Below are positions 47,403-57,157 of a stretch of 64,000 bases of DNA, piece after piece; position 1 is the stretch's first letter, and each line of letters starts with the position of its first letter. The notes beneath the pieces were generated by a model, which saw only the letters and a program-made list of their open reading frames with translations, made no database searches and was not told where the DNA came from. This stretch comes from Collybia mongolica. Lineage: Eukaryota; Basidiomycota; Agaricomycetes; Agaricales; Clitocybaceae. Position numbers and translations under genes: made by a program. The stretch lies in contig JAAXNY010000005.1 of NCBI GenBank assembly GCA_013420905.1, positions 62,001 through 126,000 on the forward strand, read 5' to 3'.

Positions 47403-49010
47403 TGTACCCGGTGGGCCTTATATTGACGCTTGTTCCTACGATGGGGTATTTTGAACTACTTATCATATGCGGACCCATAAAACATGTGGCGACGCCTCAT
47501 TCGCCACAAGTACTATTAGTCAGTATCAGTTCTTCTCTACAAAAGTATATCTCAACGTACACGCTCATGATGTAGTTTTGGCGCCAGAACCTTGCTCTTA
47601 CGGTCTGGCTCTCCTTCTGGCTCCCCTTCCACAACCACAACACACTTGGTCACGCCCATCACCCTCACGTTGCCTCATTTACTCAGCTCGCGATGGCCTC
47701 CGCGGCGTATGCTAAATCAATCTATTCCCCTCGCTCACTTCTGTCGCTGGCGCTGATGGTTAACATGGGCGATTCTTCGGCTTCCTTTGGTATTATTTCT
47801 CACCCCTCTCCGTAACGATGAAGTATCTGACAGCACTGATACATTATCTCCACATCACGTTGTTAATTATAAGCACCGTTTCGCCGCTCTCTTCGTAACG
47901 CTAACATATCTGACAGTACTGCAATGTTGCGCTATCAACCTTTACTAGAGAATGTTCGGGTTTCTAATTTCGGTTGTTACACCTTCCCTTGACTGGTATG
48001 AACGCAAAATATTTTGCTATCTGAGCTCAAACGAAAGTAATTGTAGCCATCTGGATGCAGCCCGGCCAAAATGACCACTCTTCGTTGTGAAGTTCAAATC
48101 TTGAGGAAGAATGTGTCATCACTGGAGGAATACCCATTCGTCCGAGCTACGCGAGGCCGAGCCCTGGAATTCACAGGAAATTTAATTTCGGCATTCCCTA
48201 CGTTTATCTGGGGCTACGGACAGCGGGGGGTGTAAGCAGCTCGGTAGTATTCTGATCAGTCACAGATCATGGACTTCACACAAATTTGACGCAATTGCAT
48301 GCTCCCTTCAAGTCTGAAAATCTGTCGAAGAATACTGGCCGTTCCAGACGATACAGATTAGGACTGTAAGAAAAGTAGGTTCTCTGCTTCTGCGGGACCT
48401 ATTTTTTTCTACGACAAGCTGACATTGAAGTTCAAGGAATCTTCATCTCCCACTTAAGGCCTTCTGGCCGAAGAATATGGCTGATAATCCAAGGTGATAG
48501 ATGAGTAATACCAGGTTTCTTCGTCTTTGTCTTCAAAATTTGTCCGTCAGACCTCTTATCGTCATTATATCAAGCTTCTGAAATCCGGCTATGCCACATT
48601 GCCTGAGGCTACTTATTCCAGCTTCTAACATGGCTAGAACGAACATATAAAATCCCGTGATACTTGGCCACACTATATACCGAATCCTAAGCGAGGGGCC
48701 CGTTTATGCTATATATAGAACTGTCACCGACCCACCGGGCGTCCATGTCTTTTATGAGTTCGCCGCCGGCGTTGTATTACTGGGAAGCCCTGACCACTAT
48801 CTTATGACATGCACCTCGCGGCAGGAGCCCGATCCAAATACGCAACAACTGAGACGGCTTAGCAGTAATCGATAAAACCGTGCGTTCCCAGCGGCTATCG
48901 ATCGTTACTCTGATCCTCCCGTCATCAAGTAAGTCCCCTACCCCAGGTATGTCGTGAAGGTCGCCCGACGCATCACGTCATACCTTTTGCTGAGTCTTTA
49001 AATCTCTAGG
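47403..49010. other. Unassigned intergenic DNA
   Basis: No gene or repeat could be supported; frames at 47467-47715 and 48657-48875 are unrecognised. Confidence 0.35.
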
Positions 49011-50540
49011 ATGACTTCCACCGAGACAGCCGGCCTTAGAGAACGCATCGAGCTCGCAGCAGGTTCATCGAACACCATCTATCCAGATCCTGAGCAACGC
49101 ATTGCTAGAGCTCTCATTTCAGAGGCTGAAGGCCAGATTGGTGCCCTCAATGACGAAATCACACGAGTCCAGCGCCTGCTTGACTCGCTTCTGGACCGGC
49201 GTACACAAGAAGTCGCACGCTTGAACAAGCTACGCATAGTGGTCGCCCCTCACAAGACATTGCCGCCGGAAGTCCTCTCACAGATTTTCGTAGACTGCGT
49301 GGGCGGGAACGAAGTCAGAATTCCCCCAAATAAATCGACAGCCATGCTATGGAGACTAGGGCTGACCTGCTCGAGATGGCGGAAGATATCGTTCTCGGAA
49401 TCCCGCTTATGGGATAGGTTTTTCATTTGCGGCTTACCTCCATACTCCAAAATTTCGGAAATCACCCACTACATTCTATCCCAGATAGGAAACTTTCCTG
49501 TCAACTTCCGGATCGGCGAATATCCATCACAGGACAAAGCGTTTGTCCTGGACCTCTTTTCACATTACTCGCACAGAATCCGAGGCCTGTCGTTTTGGGT
49601 GGCCGGTTCCGTTAGCAAGCATTTTGATTCGACATCATACCCCTCCGATAATCTGGAGTCGTTAACGATGACGGTGTTTGATAAGATCGAAACTTCCCAA
49701 TATACTCCACTCATTTCCGCTTTATCCGCCCACGGACATCTTCGTAGGCTGAAAATAATGGGGACCCTTATTCACCGATGGAATCACGTCAGATTCGATA
49801 AAGCTTGGGTTGGTTCAATGTCGTCCTTCTGGGCTCATCTAAGCAGTCTTACCATCGGCAACGGTGCATACATATCTCATGCTGCACTCGCAACCATTTT
49901 GCAATACTGTACTCGCCTCATTCATTGCGACACCGTCCTGGCTGAAGTTCACGATTCATATCACATGCCACCATCCATGATAACACTGGAAAACCTTCGC
50001 CACCTCGCAATTGATACCAGATGCTCCTACGTCACTCTAGAGTCGTTTCTCAACATCTTATATTGTCCCGAATTGAAGGTTCTTGATTTTCGTACCAGTA
50101 GGGCCTCTGACAATCTCTGGCCAGAGGATAGTCTTCTCAACTTCGTTTCTCGATCCCCTGCCATAAAGGACTTCCAGTTCAGATATTTCTCCGTCTCAGA
50201 ATATGGCTTTCAGCGTCTTATTTGTGGCATGCCCGCTCTGGTCAACTTTGACATCAAGACGATCGGCCCTATACCCGAAACGGTGTTTGACACGATCCGG
50301 AGGGAGAACTTGATCCCTCACCTCGAATCTTTGACTGTCTGGGTATCTTCGAGTCGGGCAATCTCTAGATTACTGGAAAGTCGCTGGTCAGCAACGCCGT
50401 TCATAAGGAATCGAGGAATTTCAAGTATCGTCATAAACGTTAGCAGAGGGCACTATCAGGTCGAGCGGTTTCAATTTGAGGCGTTGACGTCCCACCTCAT
50501 CAAGACGGGTAGGAAGGTCCAACTGACATTACTGAAGTGA
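49011..50540 (+). CDS. Coiled-coil F-box protein, 509 residues
   Basis: This is a single-exon F-box protein with the same plan as 22756-24291 and 26368-27900. An N-terminal coiled coil sits at about residues 30-75 (ISEAEGQIGALNDEITRVQR), then the F-box, HKTLPPEVLSQIFVDC followed by MLWRLGLTCSRWRKISFSES. A leucine-rich C-terminal region follows, with LERLTM-, LSSLTIGNG- and LRHLAIDT-like turns. The length of 509 is nearly identical to its relatives, yet sequence beyond the F-box has diverged further from them than they have from each other. No lesion is visible. It lies inside the region bounded by the inverted duplication, next to the SNG1-like gene. Confidence 0.85.
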   Translation: MTSTETAGLRERIELAAGSSNTIYPDPEQRIARALISEAEGQIGALNDEITRVQRLLDSLLDRRTQEVARLNKLRIVVAPHKTLPPEVLSQIFVDCVGGNEVRIPPNKSTAMLWRLGLTCSRWRKISFSESRLWDRFFICGLPPYSKISEITHYILSQIGNFPVNFRIGEYPSQDKAFVLDLFSHYSHRIRGLSFWVAGSVSKHFDSTSYPSDNLESLTMTVFDKIETSQYTPLISALSAHGHLRRLKIMGTLIHRWNHVRFDKAWVGSMSSFWAHLSSLTIGNGAYISHAALATILQYCTRLIHCDTVLAEVHDSYHMPPSMITLENLRHLAIDTRCSYVTLESFLNILYCPELKVLDFRTSRASDNLWPEDSLLNFVSRSPAIKDFQFRYFSVSEYGFQRLICGMPALVNFDIKTIGPIPETVFDTIRRENLIPHLESLTVWVSSSRAISRLLESRWSATPFIRNRGISSIVINVSRGHYQVERFQFEALTSHLIKTGRKVQLTLLK

Positions 50541-50687
50541 TACCAATAACATCATTAGTCTGCGTGGTCCCTATTGATTATACCCGGGTTATGACTGGAT
50601 ACGGACAAGCCACGTTTGGAGTCGGTTCCAAACCTCCGCTTGCATTAAACATTTTGTAACGATCTATGCCATACCCAATACACTCTA

Positions 50688-52743
50688 TTAATCGCGTACA
50701 GGCTGGAGTGAGTTAGCGTCTGTGGTGGCTTCTAAATTACTGGGGCTTCTCTGCGTCTTCGCCTGCATCTCCTGGACATCTTTTCTCCGCACGAACCACT
50801 GGATGAGCGGTAGGGTGACGCATGAAATTACAGTCCATATGATAAGGACGACAAAATTCATTCCAACTATTCCCATCGTTCAGAGTGGTTCAATATGGCC
50901 ATACAACAGTGGCTTACGAGTGTTTTTTGCCCCGAAAACGATACATCGAGAAGCGTGTGACAGGTTGTAGAATGGGACGGCGTACCCATAGCGGTATATG
51001 CTAGGAAGAACCTCGATTGGATATGCGGCGACAGAGACGTTCACTATAAAGTATATCATTGGGTTGTAATCGAATTGGTTCACGGAAACGCACCGATGAT
51101 CCATAAAATCATGAAAAAAGGAATATATTTCGGTGTGAGCACAGTAATGAGTGCTTCCAAAGCGAGTCCACTGCGAGGTTGTTAGGGCGTGTAAGTAACT
51201 GTCTCGAACAGCAAGGTTGGGACATACGTGCTCAACATCCCAAACCAATTCAGCATCCAGAAGATGACGAACCCAGAGCTACCGAATCTGGAGGTGAGGC
51301 ATCGCATTGAGCTAGTGTCCGGACGGGGGCAGTAGGAACAGGGAAACTGACTTTCGAGTGAAACTGAGCTCAAAAGCAAGGCTGAGTAGGGCGTAGAACA
51401 GCTAACCGCAGATATATGAGGGTGGTTATGCAAAATGAAAGTAAACTTACCGAAACGATAAAATACGTTAGGAACGATGACACAAGTCTCAGTACGATAA
51501 GGGAATAGAGAGTAAGGGATGTGTTTAATCCTGAGGCTTCGCGCGCTCCAAAAGCAATCATCTGGAGGCCAACGTGAGTGGTGTAAACAAAACGGAACAG
51601 CGGGGACGGGAGGAAGTTGATAGTAGAACGACATTGTTTCAAACGTACCACAACTAAAAACGCCAAAATTAGCTCATAGATTAGGCCAACGAACGTCACG
51701 GCAGTGGCGCTGCACAAAATCTTCGTTAGTTCTTGTACAAAGAACGGAATGAGTAACAAGAAGCATACACAGGTTCATCGAATGGCGCAAGGTTATCTAT
51801 GACGTAGCTAATAGGGGTCAACACTGTCTGTGGCGACGTACTCAGAAGAGCGGTCATGTTCACCGCGTCGTCGCCCAGCAATACAGGGACGGATTGTGCC
51901 GCAAATCGTTGAGAGATACTCCAAAGCTGTGATTGAACAGTTGGCCTGAGAAGTATTCGACTACAATATGGTGGATACCGCGGATTAGGTTGAGGAGTAG
52001 GCATACTTACTATGCGTTCTCGTTTCGTGCTTCAGACGCGTACACAGTCATTACTTCTGATCCGTTATAGGAAGAATTTGGAGAATTGTAGGATGCTTCC
52101 AAAAGATTACTAGAACCTGATAGAACTACAATGTATTTTGTTAGTGATCTCGAGAAAGCGAAAAGGCGACAGTATGTAGGATCAACTCACTAACAACGGC
52201 GATCCAAGAGCGTTGTTCCAGGATGGCATTTCCCACCTGTTGTGGTCCATCCGGAAACTGCGACGCAGGTACAGCCGTCCATATTATACGCGATGGCTCA
52301 GCCGGTGGAGTATTTGTTGTGAGGTCTCGAACTACAGTCTGTCCTACAATCCCCCCATCAAAGTCCTGACATGCGGGTAAAAAGGGGTAAACGCCTGGCG
52401 TATGATGAAGCGGTAGTGATAGACTGACCACTACCCATCCGGGAAATGTAGTCACAGGAGTTTTCCAAAGGGATCCCCAGTATATAGAGAATACTCCGAA
52501 GATGGCAAACACGACAAGGAAACACCCTCCGATCAGGGCTTTTAAGTAAGCCTTTCGGGCGGCCACCTCCGTTCCATCGAAGAATTGAGCAGAGAAAGGG
52601 GCAGGTTGTAATGAATCTGGTTGTTTTCCTGAGATTGATTTAGGAAAAGCTGCCGGGGACGAGGATGGCATGTGCTTCTCTGATTGGCGGTGACCAGATA
52701 TAAGAGAATGAACAGATGAGTGTGCAGTCGCTTGGCCCAACAT
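50688..52743 (-). CDS. SNG1/DUF3533-type membrane protein
   Basis: This is a multi-pass membrane protein of the family that includes yeast Sng1 (linked to nitrosoguanidine resistance) and proteins annotated DUF3533. The start is ATG 52741-52743; MPSSSPAAF at residue 25 is an alternative. The cytoplasmic N-terminus ends in FFDGTEVAARKAYLKALIGG, then the first membrane span FLVVFAIFGVFSIYWGSLW. The non-cytoplasmic loop has FDGGIVGQTVVRDL, IIWTAVPASQFPDGP and SQLWSISQRFAAQSVP. The C-terminal half holds several spans: FVGLIYELILAFLVV, LYSLIVLRLVSSFLTYFIV, GFVIFWMLNWFGMLSTYVPT and VGMNFVVLIIWTVISCVTLP. The family-typical AYPIEVLPSIYRYGYAVPFYN is present. An in-frame TGA (near 50880) precedes the last span; a 38-base intron could bypass it, but the phase I tried does not fit. 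The last span may therefore be lost. Confidence 0.72.
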
Positions 52744-53549
52744 CCGTGGCGGTAACTATATTCCTTCACGCTACAAGTCTGAATGTCGTTTGGGGGGGAG
52801 GTGTAGGTGCATAAAATGGGCATTTACGTGCATCCCCGTCTACGAGGGTGTTTGTTTATTCAGCAATATCCTCCAGGAGAGACGGTTTTGAGACATCATG
52901 GAATTGAATTGCAAGATCATGACGAGTTTCCGCACATGACCAAGTTCCAGACTGGGGATTTGCCGCCGAACTCCCTCCTAGATGTGCACCTCAGTTTCCG
53001 AGTGACACTCCTGATGTAGAGGGAATATCGAGGAGATTCCAACAAAAATTAGAAGTGAAAACCCGAAGCATAGGGATTTTCCCAGCGATTTGGGCTTTCC
53101 AAAGCATCGACTGAGGTATGTTTCACCGCTCAGCGGCGGGTAAACCCCCTAGCGCGGATCCAAAACCATAACAAACTGTCACAGAAGCTTTTCTCCACCC
53201 AAGCACACACAGGAGCCAACGCAGACCTGCGCGATGCAGACTCAAGCGTAGACTAGCAGTTTCGCCAACGGAAAATCTGTTGCAGTCCATGATAAATTTA
53301 AGCCTAGACTTTCGAGCCTTTTGAGTCAGAATTGTTTCGTTGATGAACCTCACGCATCTCGGTATCCCTCCCATGATAAATTTGAGAACTGGAGGTTGCG
53401 TTTGGCGGACGGGCTTGAAACAATGAAATTTTAATTCATGTGGAGCTATCAGTGTGGCGGTGTCGTTTGTTTTGTGTTGCTGTTTGATTGTTGATTGTGC
53501 TAACCACCAAGCGTGCGACGGGATCACTTGAACTTCGCTGTACTTTACA
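52744..53549. other. Unassigned DNA leading into the GC-rich element
   Basis: A CATGATAAATTTRAG motif occurs twice (53288 and 53372 regions) about 84 bases apart. The minus-strand frame 53123-53632 is open for 169 codons but runs into the GGACTC repeats and has no recognisable domain. Confidence 0.3.
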
Positions 53550-55020
53550 CTCCCCCACATGTCCTTGCGGACTCCGCACGGACTCCGTACGGACTCCGCA
53601 AGGACAGCACAAAGTCCACACGGACTCTGCACAGAGTCCGCGCGGACTCACTTACTTTCTTTTATTATGAAGCACTTACTTACTCTTTTACTTACTAACA
53701 ATCTATATAATTAATAGAATAAAACATATATTATTACTAAGTATAATACATATATGATAAAATAATTTAATATAGGCGGGGGCGGGGGCCCCCGCCCCCC
53801 CGTCGTCCTCGTCGGCCCCCGCGACGTCGTCAGCGGCCTGGGTTTCAGCGGCGGCGGCACTGGCCGCTTGTCTTGTCGTTGTCCCCGTTGTCCTTAGTCG
53901 TCGTTGTCGTCGTCGTCCTCGTTGTCCTTAGTCGTCGTCATCCTCGTGGTGGTCGTCGTCGTCTTTGTTGTAGTTGTCGTCGTCGTCGTCGCGCCGTTGT
54001 TACTGCCGCCGCTGCCGCTGCTGTTGCCGTCGTTGCCGCAGGCCTCGTCGGCACTGTTGCTGCTGTTGCTGTTGCTGTCTTCGTCGTTGTCGTTGTCGTT
54101 GCCGCCTTCCTCCTGTTGCTGCTGGCGGCCGTATCCTTCGTTTCGAGTTCCTGAAGTGGGGAGGGGGGGACGCGCTGCGTGGTGAGCGTGTGGGTGAGCG
54201 GCGGTGTACGACTCACCTGGTTCTGCCCCTCGGGGCGCCCTTTCCTCGTCGTCCCCTCGTTCCGCGTCCGTTTCTATCCTTCTCCCCACATCGTCTTGTG
54301 CGTCGTCATGTTGATGTCGGTTGGCGTTCGATGCGTTGGCGTTGGCGGCGTGGGTGCGTTGGCGTTGGTGTCGGCGTTGGCGGTTTTGGCGGGCGTCGTT
54401 GATGTGGTTGAAAAGAACCAACGAAGACGTGGCAACGGTAATGTGACCATTGCACGTGCCTCGTAATCATGTGCCCTAAGTCCGTTGACTTGAGGCCAGT
54501 GATTCTGTAGCTAGAAATGCCCGCCTTGCCCAACGGTTGTGAACGCCAAACATATTACGTAATGTTCGTGCTGTACGCGTTCGAACCTAGTCGGATGCAA
54601 GTTTTTCACCACCGTTATGTTATGTTATTAATAACAAATAGTATATATAATTTGTGTAAATAAAATTTATATTACTAAGTCGATTAGTAATCGACTGGCC
54701 GCGCGGACTCTGCGAGCTGTCCGTCCGTGCTGGTCCGCGTGTCCGCGTAAAATTACGCGGATTGATGCGGACTCGGCGCGGACACGGATTCTTGTCTGGC
54801 TGACGGTCCTGCCAAATGAGTCCGTGTTAGAAAGAGAAAGACCAAAGAAAAGAGAAGTTCCAGAAGTGTCCAGACGAAGCACCAGAATGACCACAACAGT
54901 TGTATTTGCAACAGTTCAGCTAAGTCTAGTCAAGGTGTCTCGGTGATGTGGCATTGAGCACGTGAGACAAGAAGTCATGTGATACTAAATCTAACAGTCC
55001 GCACGGAGTCCGCACGGGTT
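53550..55020. repeat. Composite GC-rich low-complexity island with GGACTC repeat flanks
   Basis: The parts in order are: degenerate CGGACTCCG/CGGACTCTG units at 53566-53650; CTTACTTA units and an AT-rich strip to 53774; a perfect 22-base palindrome of G5CG5/C5GC5 type at 53778-53799; a core to about 54470 dominated by CGT/GTC triplets and later GCGTTGG minisatellite units (54325-54395); a second AT-rich strip 54617-54680; a perfect 19-base palindrome at 54678-54696 centred on AGTCGATTA; and more CGCGGACTC units at 54697-54785 and 54999-55018. ATTACTAAGT occurs in both AT strips (53734-53743 and 54671-54680) in direct orientation. The symmetry suggests a discrete inserted unit. No transposase is recognised. 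Confidence 0.6.
53894..54421 (-). other. Low-complexity open frame in the GC-rich island
   Basis: The minus-strand frame is open for 175 codons from ATG 54419-54421. It starts MVLFNHINDARQNRQRRHQR and continues with Ala/Asn/His-rich, then Asp/Glu/Asn/Ser-rich, and finally poly-Thr sequence. Because the DNA is mainly CGT-type triplets, several frames on both strands are open at once and all give single-residue runs, so openness says little. It could be a disordered protein gene or a by-product of triplet expansion. Confidence 0.25.
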
Positions 55021-55044
55021 ATGTGGCTTAGTGTAAAGACCTCG

Positions 55045-56600
55045 AACTTCGCTCCAATTTTTTCCGTTAACAAACATTTGCACAATTCTAAAGCTGCTAG
55101 CAGCCTATAAAAACCGAACTTGTGACAAACTAAGACATCAGATTCTTAGTGCGATGCCATGGTGGCGCAAGCATTGCGGAGCATTCATAAACTCGAACTC
55201 ATCAATGACCGGTAGGCGGTTAGTGCGTGGCCGACCCCTGAGGTAATGGAGAGGTCAATAGCGGTGAAGTGTTTACAGGCACCTCAGCGAGGTACGTCGC
55301 CACTGGACTTTATAGACACCAATTCAGTCACTAGCATTGTGTCTTCCGCGGAACATTAGCGACAAATGTCGGCTATGCATTGAATGCCGGGTAGAGCACC
55401 CTATCGGCCTCCAAGTACGCCCAGAGATACTCGCGTAGCAGCATTACTCGAAATATACACAACCAGTGTGTTATATCAGAAACCATCCAGATCGAGAGCT
55501 CCATGTCAGTAACCATACTCATGTGTGACTCGATGCATGTCATCTAGTCGCCGAGGACTGGAGCCTTGTCACAACATGAGCGCCAACCGCCTTACATCGC
55601 CGAGCTCTCTCAATGCGTCCAAGGGCCGAAAAAACGTTCTGTGTGTGCGGAAGTGCCTTAAAATACCACATTTTCTTACCTAACGCTAACGTTCTCATCT
55701 ACAAGCCAACCGCTAGAGACTTTTTGAAGGCCACTTCCTTCGTTCAGTTAAACAGAATGAACTCACCCGGGGCCTCACTACTACCGATGACATAGTGAAT
55801 GGCTAATCCAGGTCCACTTTACGTCACTATGCCTCGCCCCTCCCGTTGGAGACTCATTGAGGTTTCATTCCAGCAGTAATTCATTTTCTACCCCTTATTT
55901 CACAGCCATATCATCTTACCAGGTATAAAGGTCTAGAATCGCAGCGACTACGGGTACCTCCAATACACCCCAACGCTCCTCGTTATGTCTTTCACTGGCG
56001 ACAATCTTCAGAATGTTTTGTCCAAGACATACGCTGACGTTTATGGTCATGGCTTTGCTCCAGGAACGCCTATTATCATATATCCGTTGAATGAGGCTCC
56101 GTCTGGAACGGCCAACCAACAGGTCCATTGATTCCCCCTCATTGTTTACACAATGCTTACTATGATCTGTCATTCAGTGGAGGATCACCCCTGTGCCGAC
56201 TGGCAAAAATCTGTTCACCATCCAGAGTGTCCTGACTGGGCTGTACGCCGTCGTAGACGGAAATGCCGATGTTGTTCGTATCATGTTGTCTACCAACGAA
56301 CTCTCGTTCACATATCCCTAAGAACAAGGGAATAGTCACCGGCGTGGTCGCTATGCCATGGGAAATCAATGCTATTGGTGGCCCAACCAGCCACAATGTT
56401 ACGTTCGTTTCTCCTAACCATTTGAGACTCGCTCCGTCGACTGACCGTCTGTATGCTTTCAGTATCAGTGCTCCCAACACCGATCTTTTTTGGCACGTCC
56501 CCTCCGACGTGTTGCTCACGAAGGTTTGTCCTATGTTCCCTATGACGAATGTTCGCCTGATCCCGCAAGGAATACAGATTATCCTTTCCAAACAGAATAA
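55045..56600 (+). repeat. Right arm of the ~1.5 kb inverted duplication
   Basis: This is the reverse-complement counterpart of 43880-45335. The inner end (55045) lies about 27 bases from the last GGACTC-type repeat of the GC-rich island. The arm includes about 900 bases of upstream sequence and the better-preserved lectin-like gene. It holds no other recognisable gene before 55985. Confidence 0.75.
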
Positions 56601-56649
56601 TGGCGCCAGCCAGATGTGGACCCCAAGGCCTGCACTGCCCTCCCCCTAA
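55985..56649 (+). CDS. Beta-trefoil (ricin-B-like) lectin-like protein, frame partly unresolved
   Basis: The first exon from ATG 55985 reads MSFTGDNLQNVLSKTYADVY, then HGFAPGTPIIIYPLNEAP and GTANQQ. After a short intron the next exon begins WRITPVPTGKNLFTIQSVL. The QxW across the junction (NQQW) and the repeated Y.I / W.I spacing are typical of fungal ricin-B-type beta-trefoil lectins, which bind glycans in the cytoplasm or outside the cell. After AVVDGNADVV the frame meets TAA near 56320. A second open frame (56263-56649) has PWEINAIGGPTSHNVTF, LYAFSISAPNTDLFWHV and a further QxW (SQMW). One more intron or a frameshift joins them; I could not settle which. The protein family is an inference from motif spacing. 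Confidence 0.5.
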
Positions 56650-56854
56650 GCTGCCGAGGTTTATGGAAACAAGGAATACATCAGTAGTACATAACACGAA
56701 CGCTACTGCAGATTTTATACTTGTATTTTGTTATTGGAATTCAGAACGGCTTTCTCCGCATTATAGAAAGCCTAGATCGATTTTAACGGTCAACGCATTC
56801 AGACTGGTCGAATCCTCCGAAGATGAACAGCACAATACTGTTCCTAAATCTCAA

Positions 56855-56937
56855 GCATTAGTGGGGTAGTGGTAACCTGGGTCGTTGCCATTCTAAGCGG
56901 TTTCGACCCGCCGGGAGTTCGATTCTCTCCTAATGCA
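56855..56937 (+). tRNA. tRNA-Gly (anticodon GCC) with a 12-base intron
   Basis: The cloverleaf folds well. The acceptor stem is GCATTAG / CTAATGC, and the D stem GGGT / ACCT with loop AGTGGTA. The anticodon stem is GGTCG / CGACC, with loop TTGCCAT once a 12-base intron is removed after the A 3' of the anticodon. The variable loop is CGCC. The T stem is GGGAG / CTCTC (one G-T pair) with loop TTCGATT. The discriminator base is A. Eukaryotic tRNA introns sit exactly at this position. The A box departs from consensus at one place, so expression is likely but not certain. Confidence 0.85.
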
Positions 56938-57157
56938 TTTATTTTGTGTTCTGTACCAAGTGTCCCATTTTTCTCCGGTTGGTAGGCTACATTGAATATC
57001 GTTAAGTATCTAGGCCGAATGATCATTGTTGGTGGAACAGAACTCGTACACAATACGTAAAATGACCAATGCAGAAAGGTCCGGAATGTCCATCTCAAGA
57101 TCTTTGAATATAAAATTGTTTTATGTCCATAAAAACATCCCAGATATTGTGCCCATA

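Noticed and set aside
53873..54466. Plus-strand open frames in the GC-rich island coding for long Ser/Val/Leu and Cys/Arg runs
   Set aside because: They are the automatic reading of CGT-type triplets in other frames. Every frame is open there, so openness is not evidence of coding.
56153..56335. Arg- and Cys-rich frame over the lectin-like second exon
   Set aside because: It is a shifted-frame shadow of the exon that begins WRITPVPTGK.
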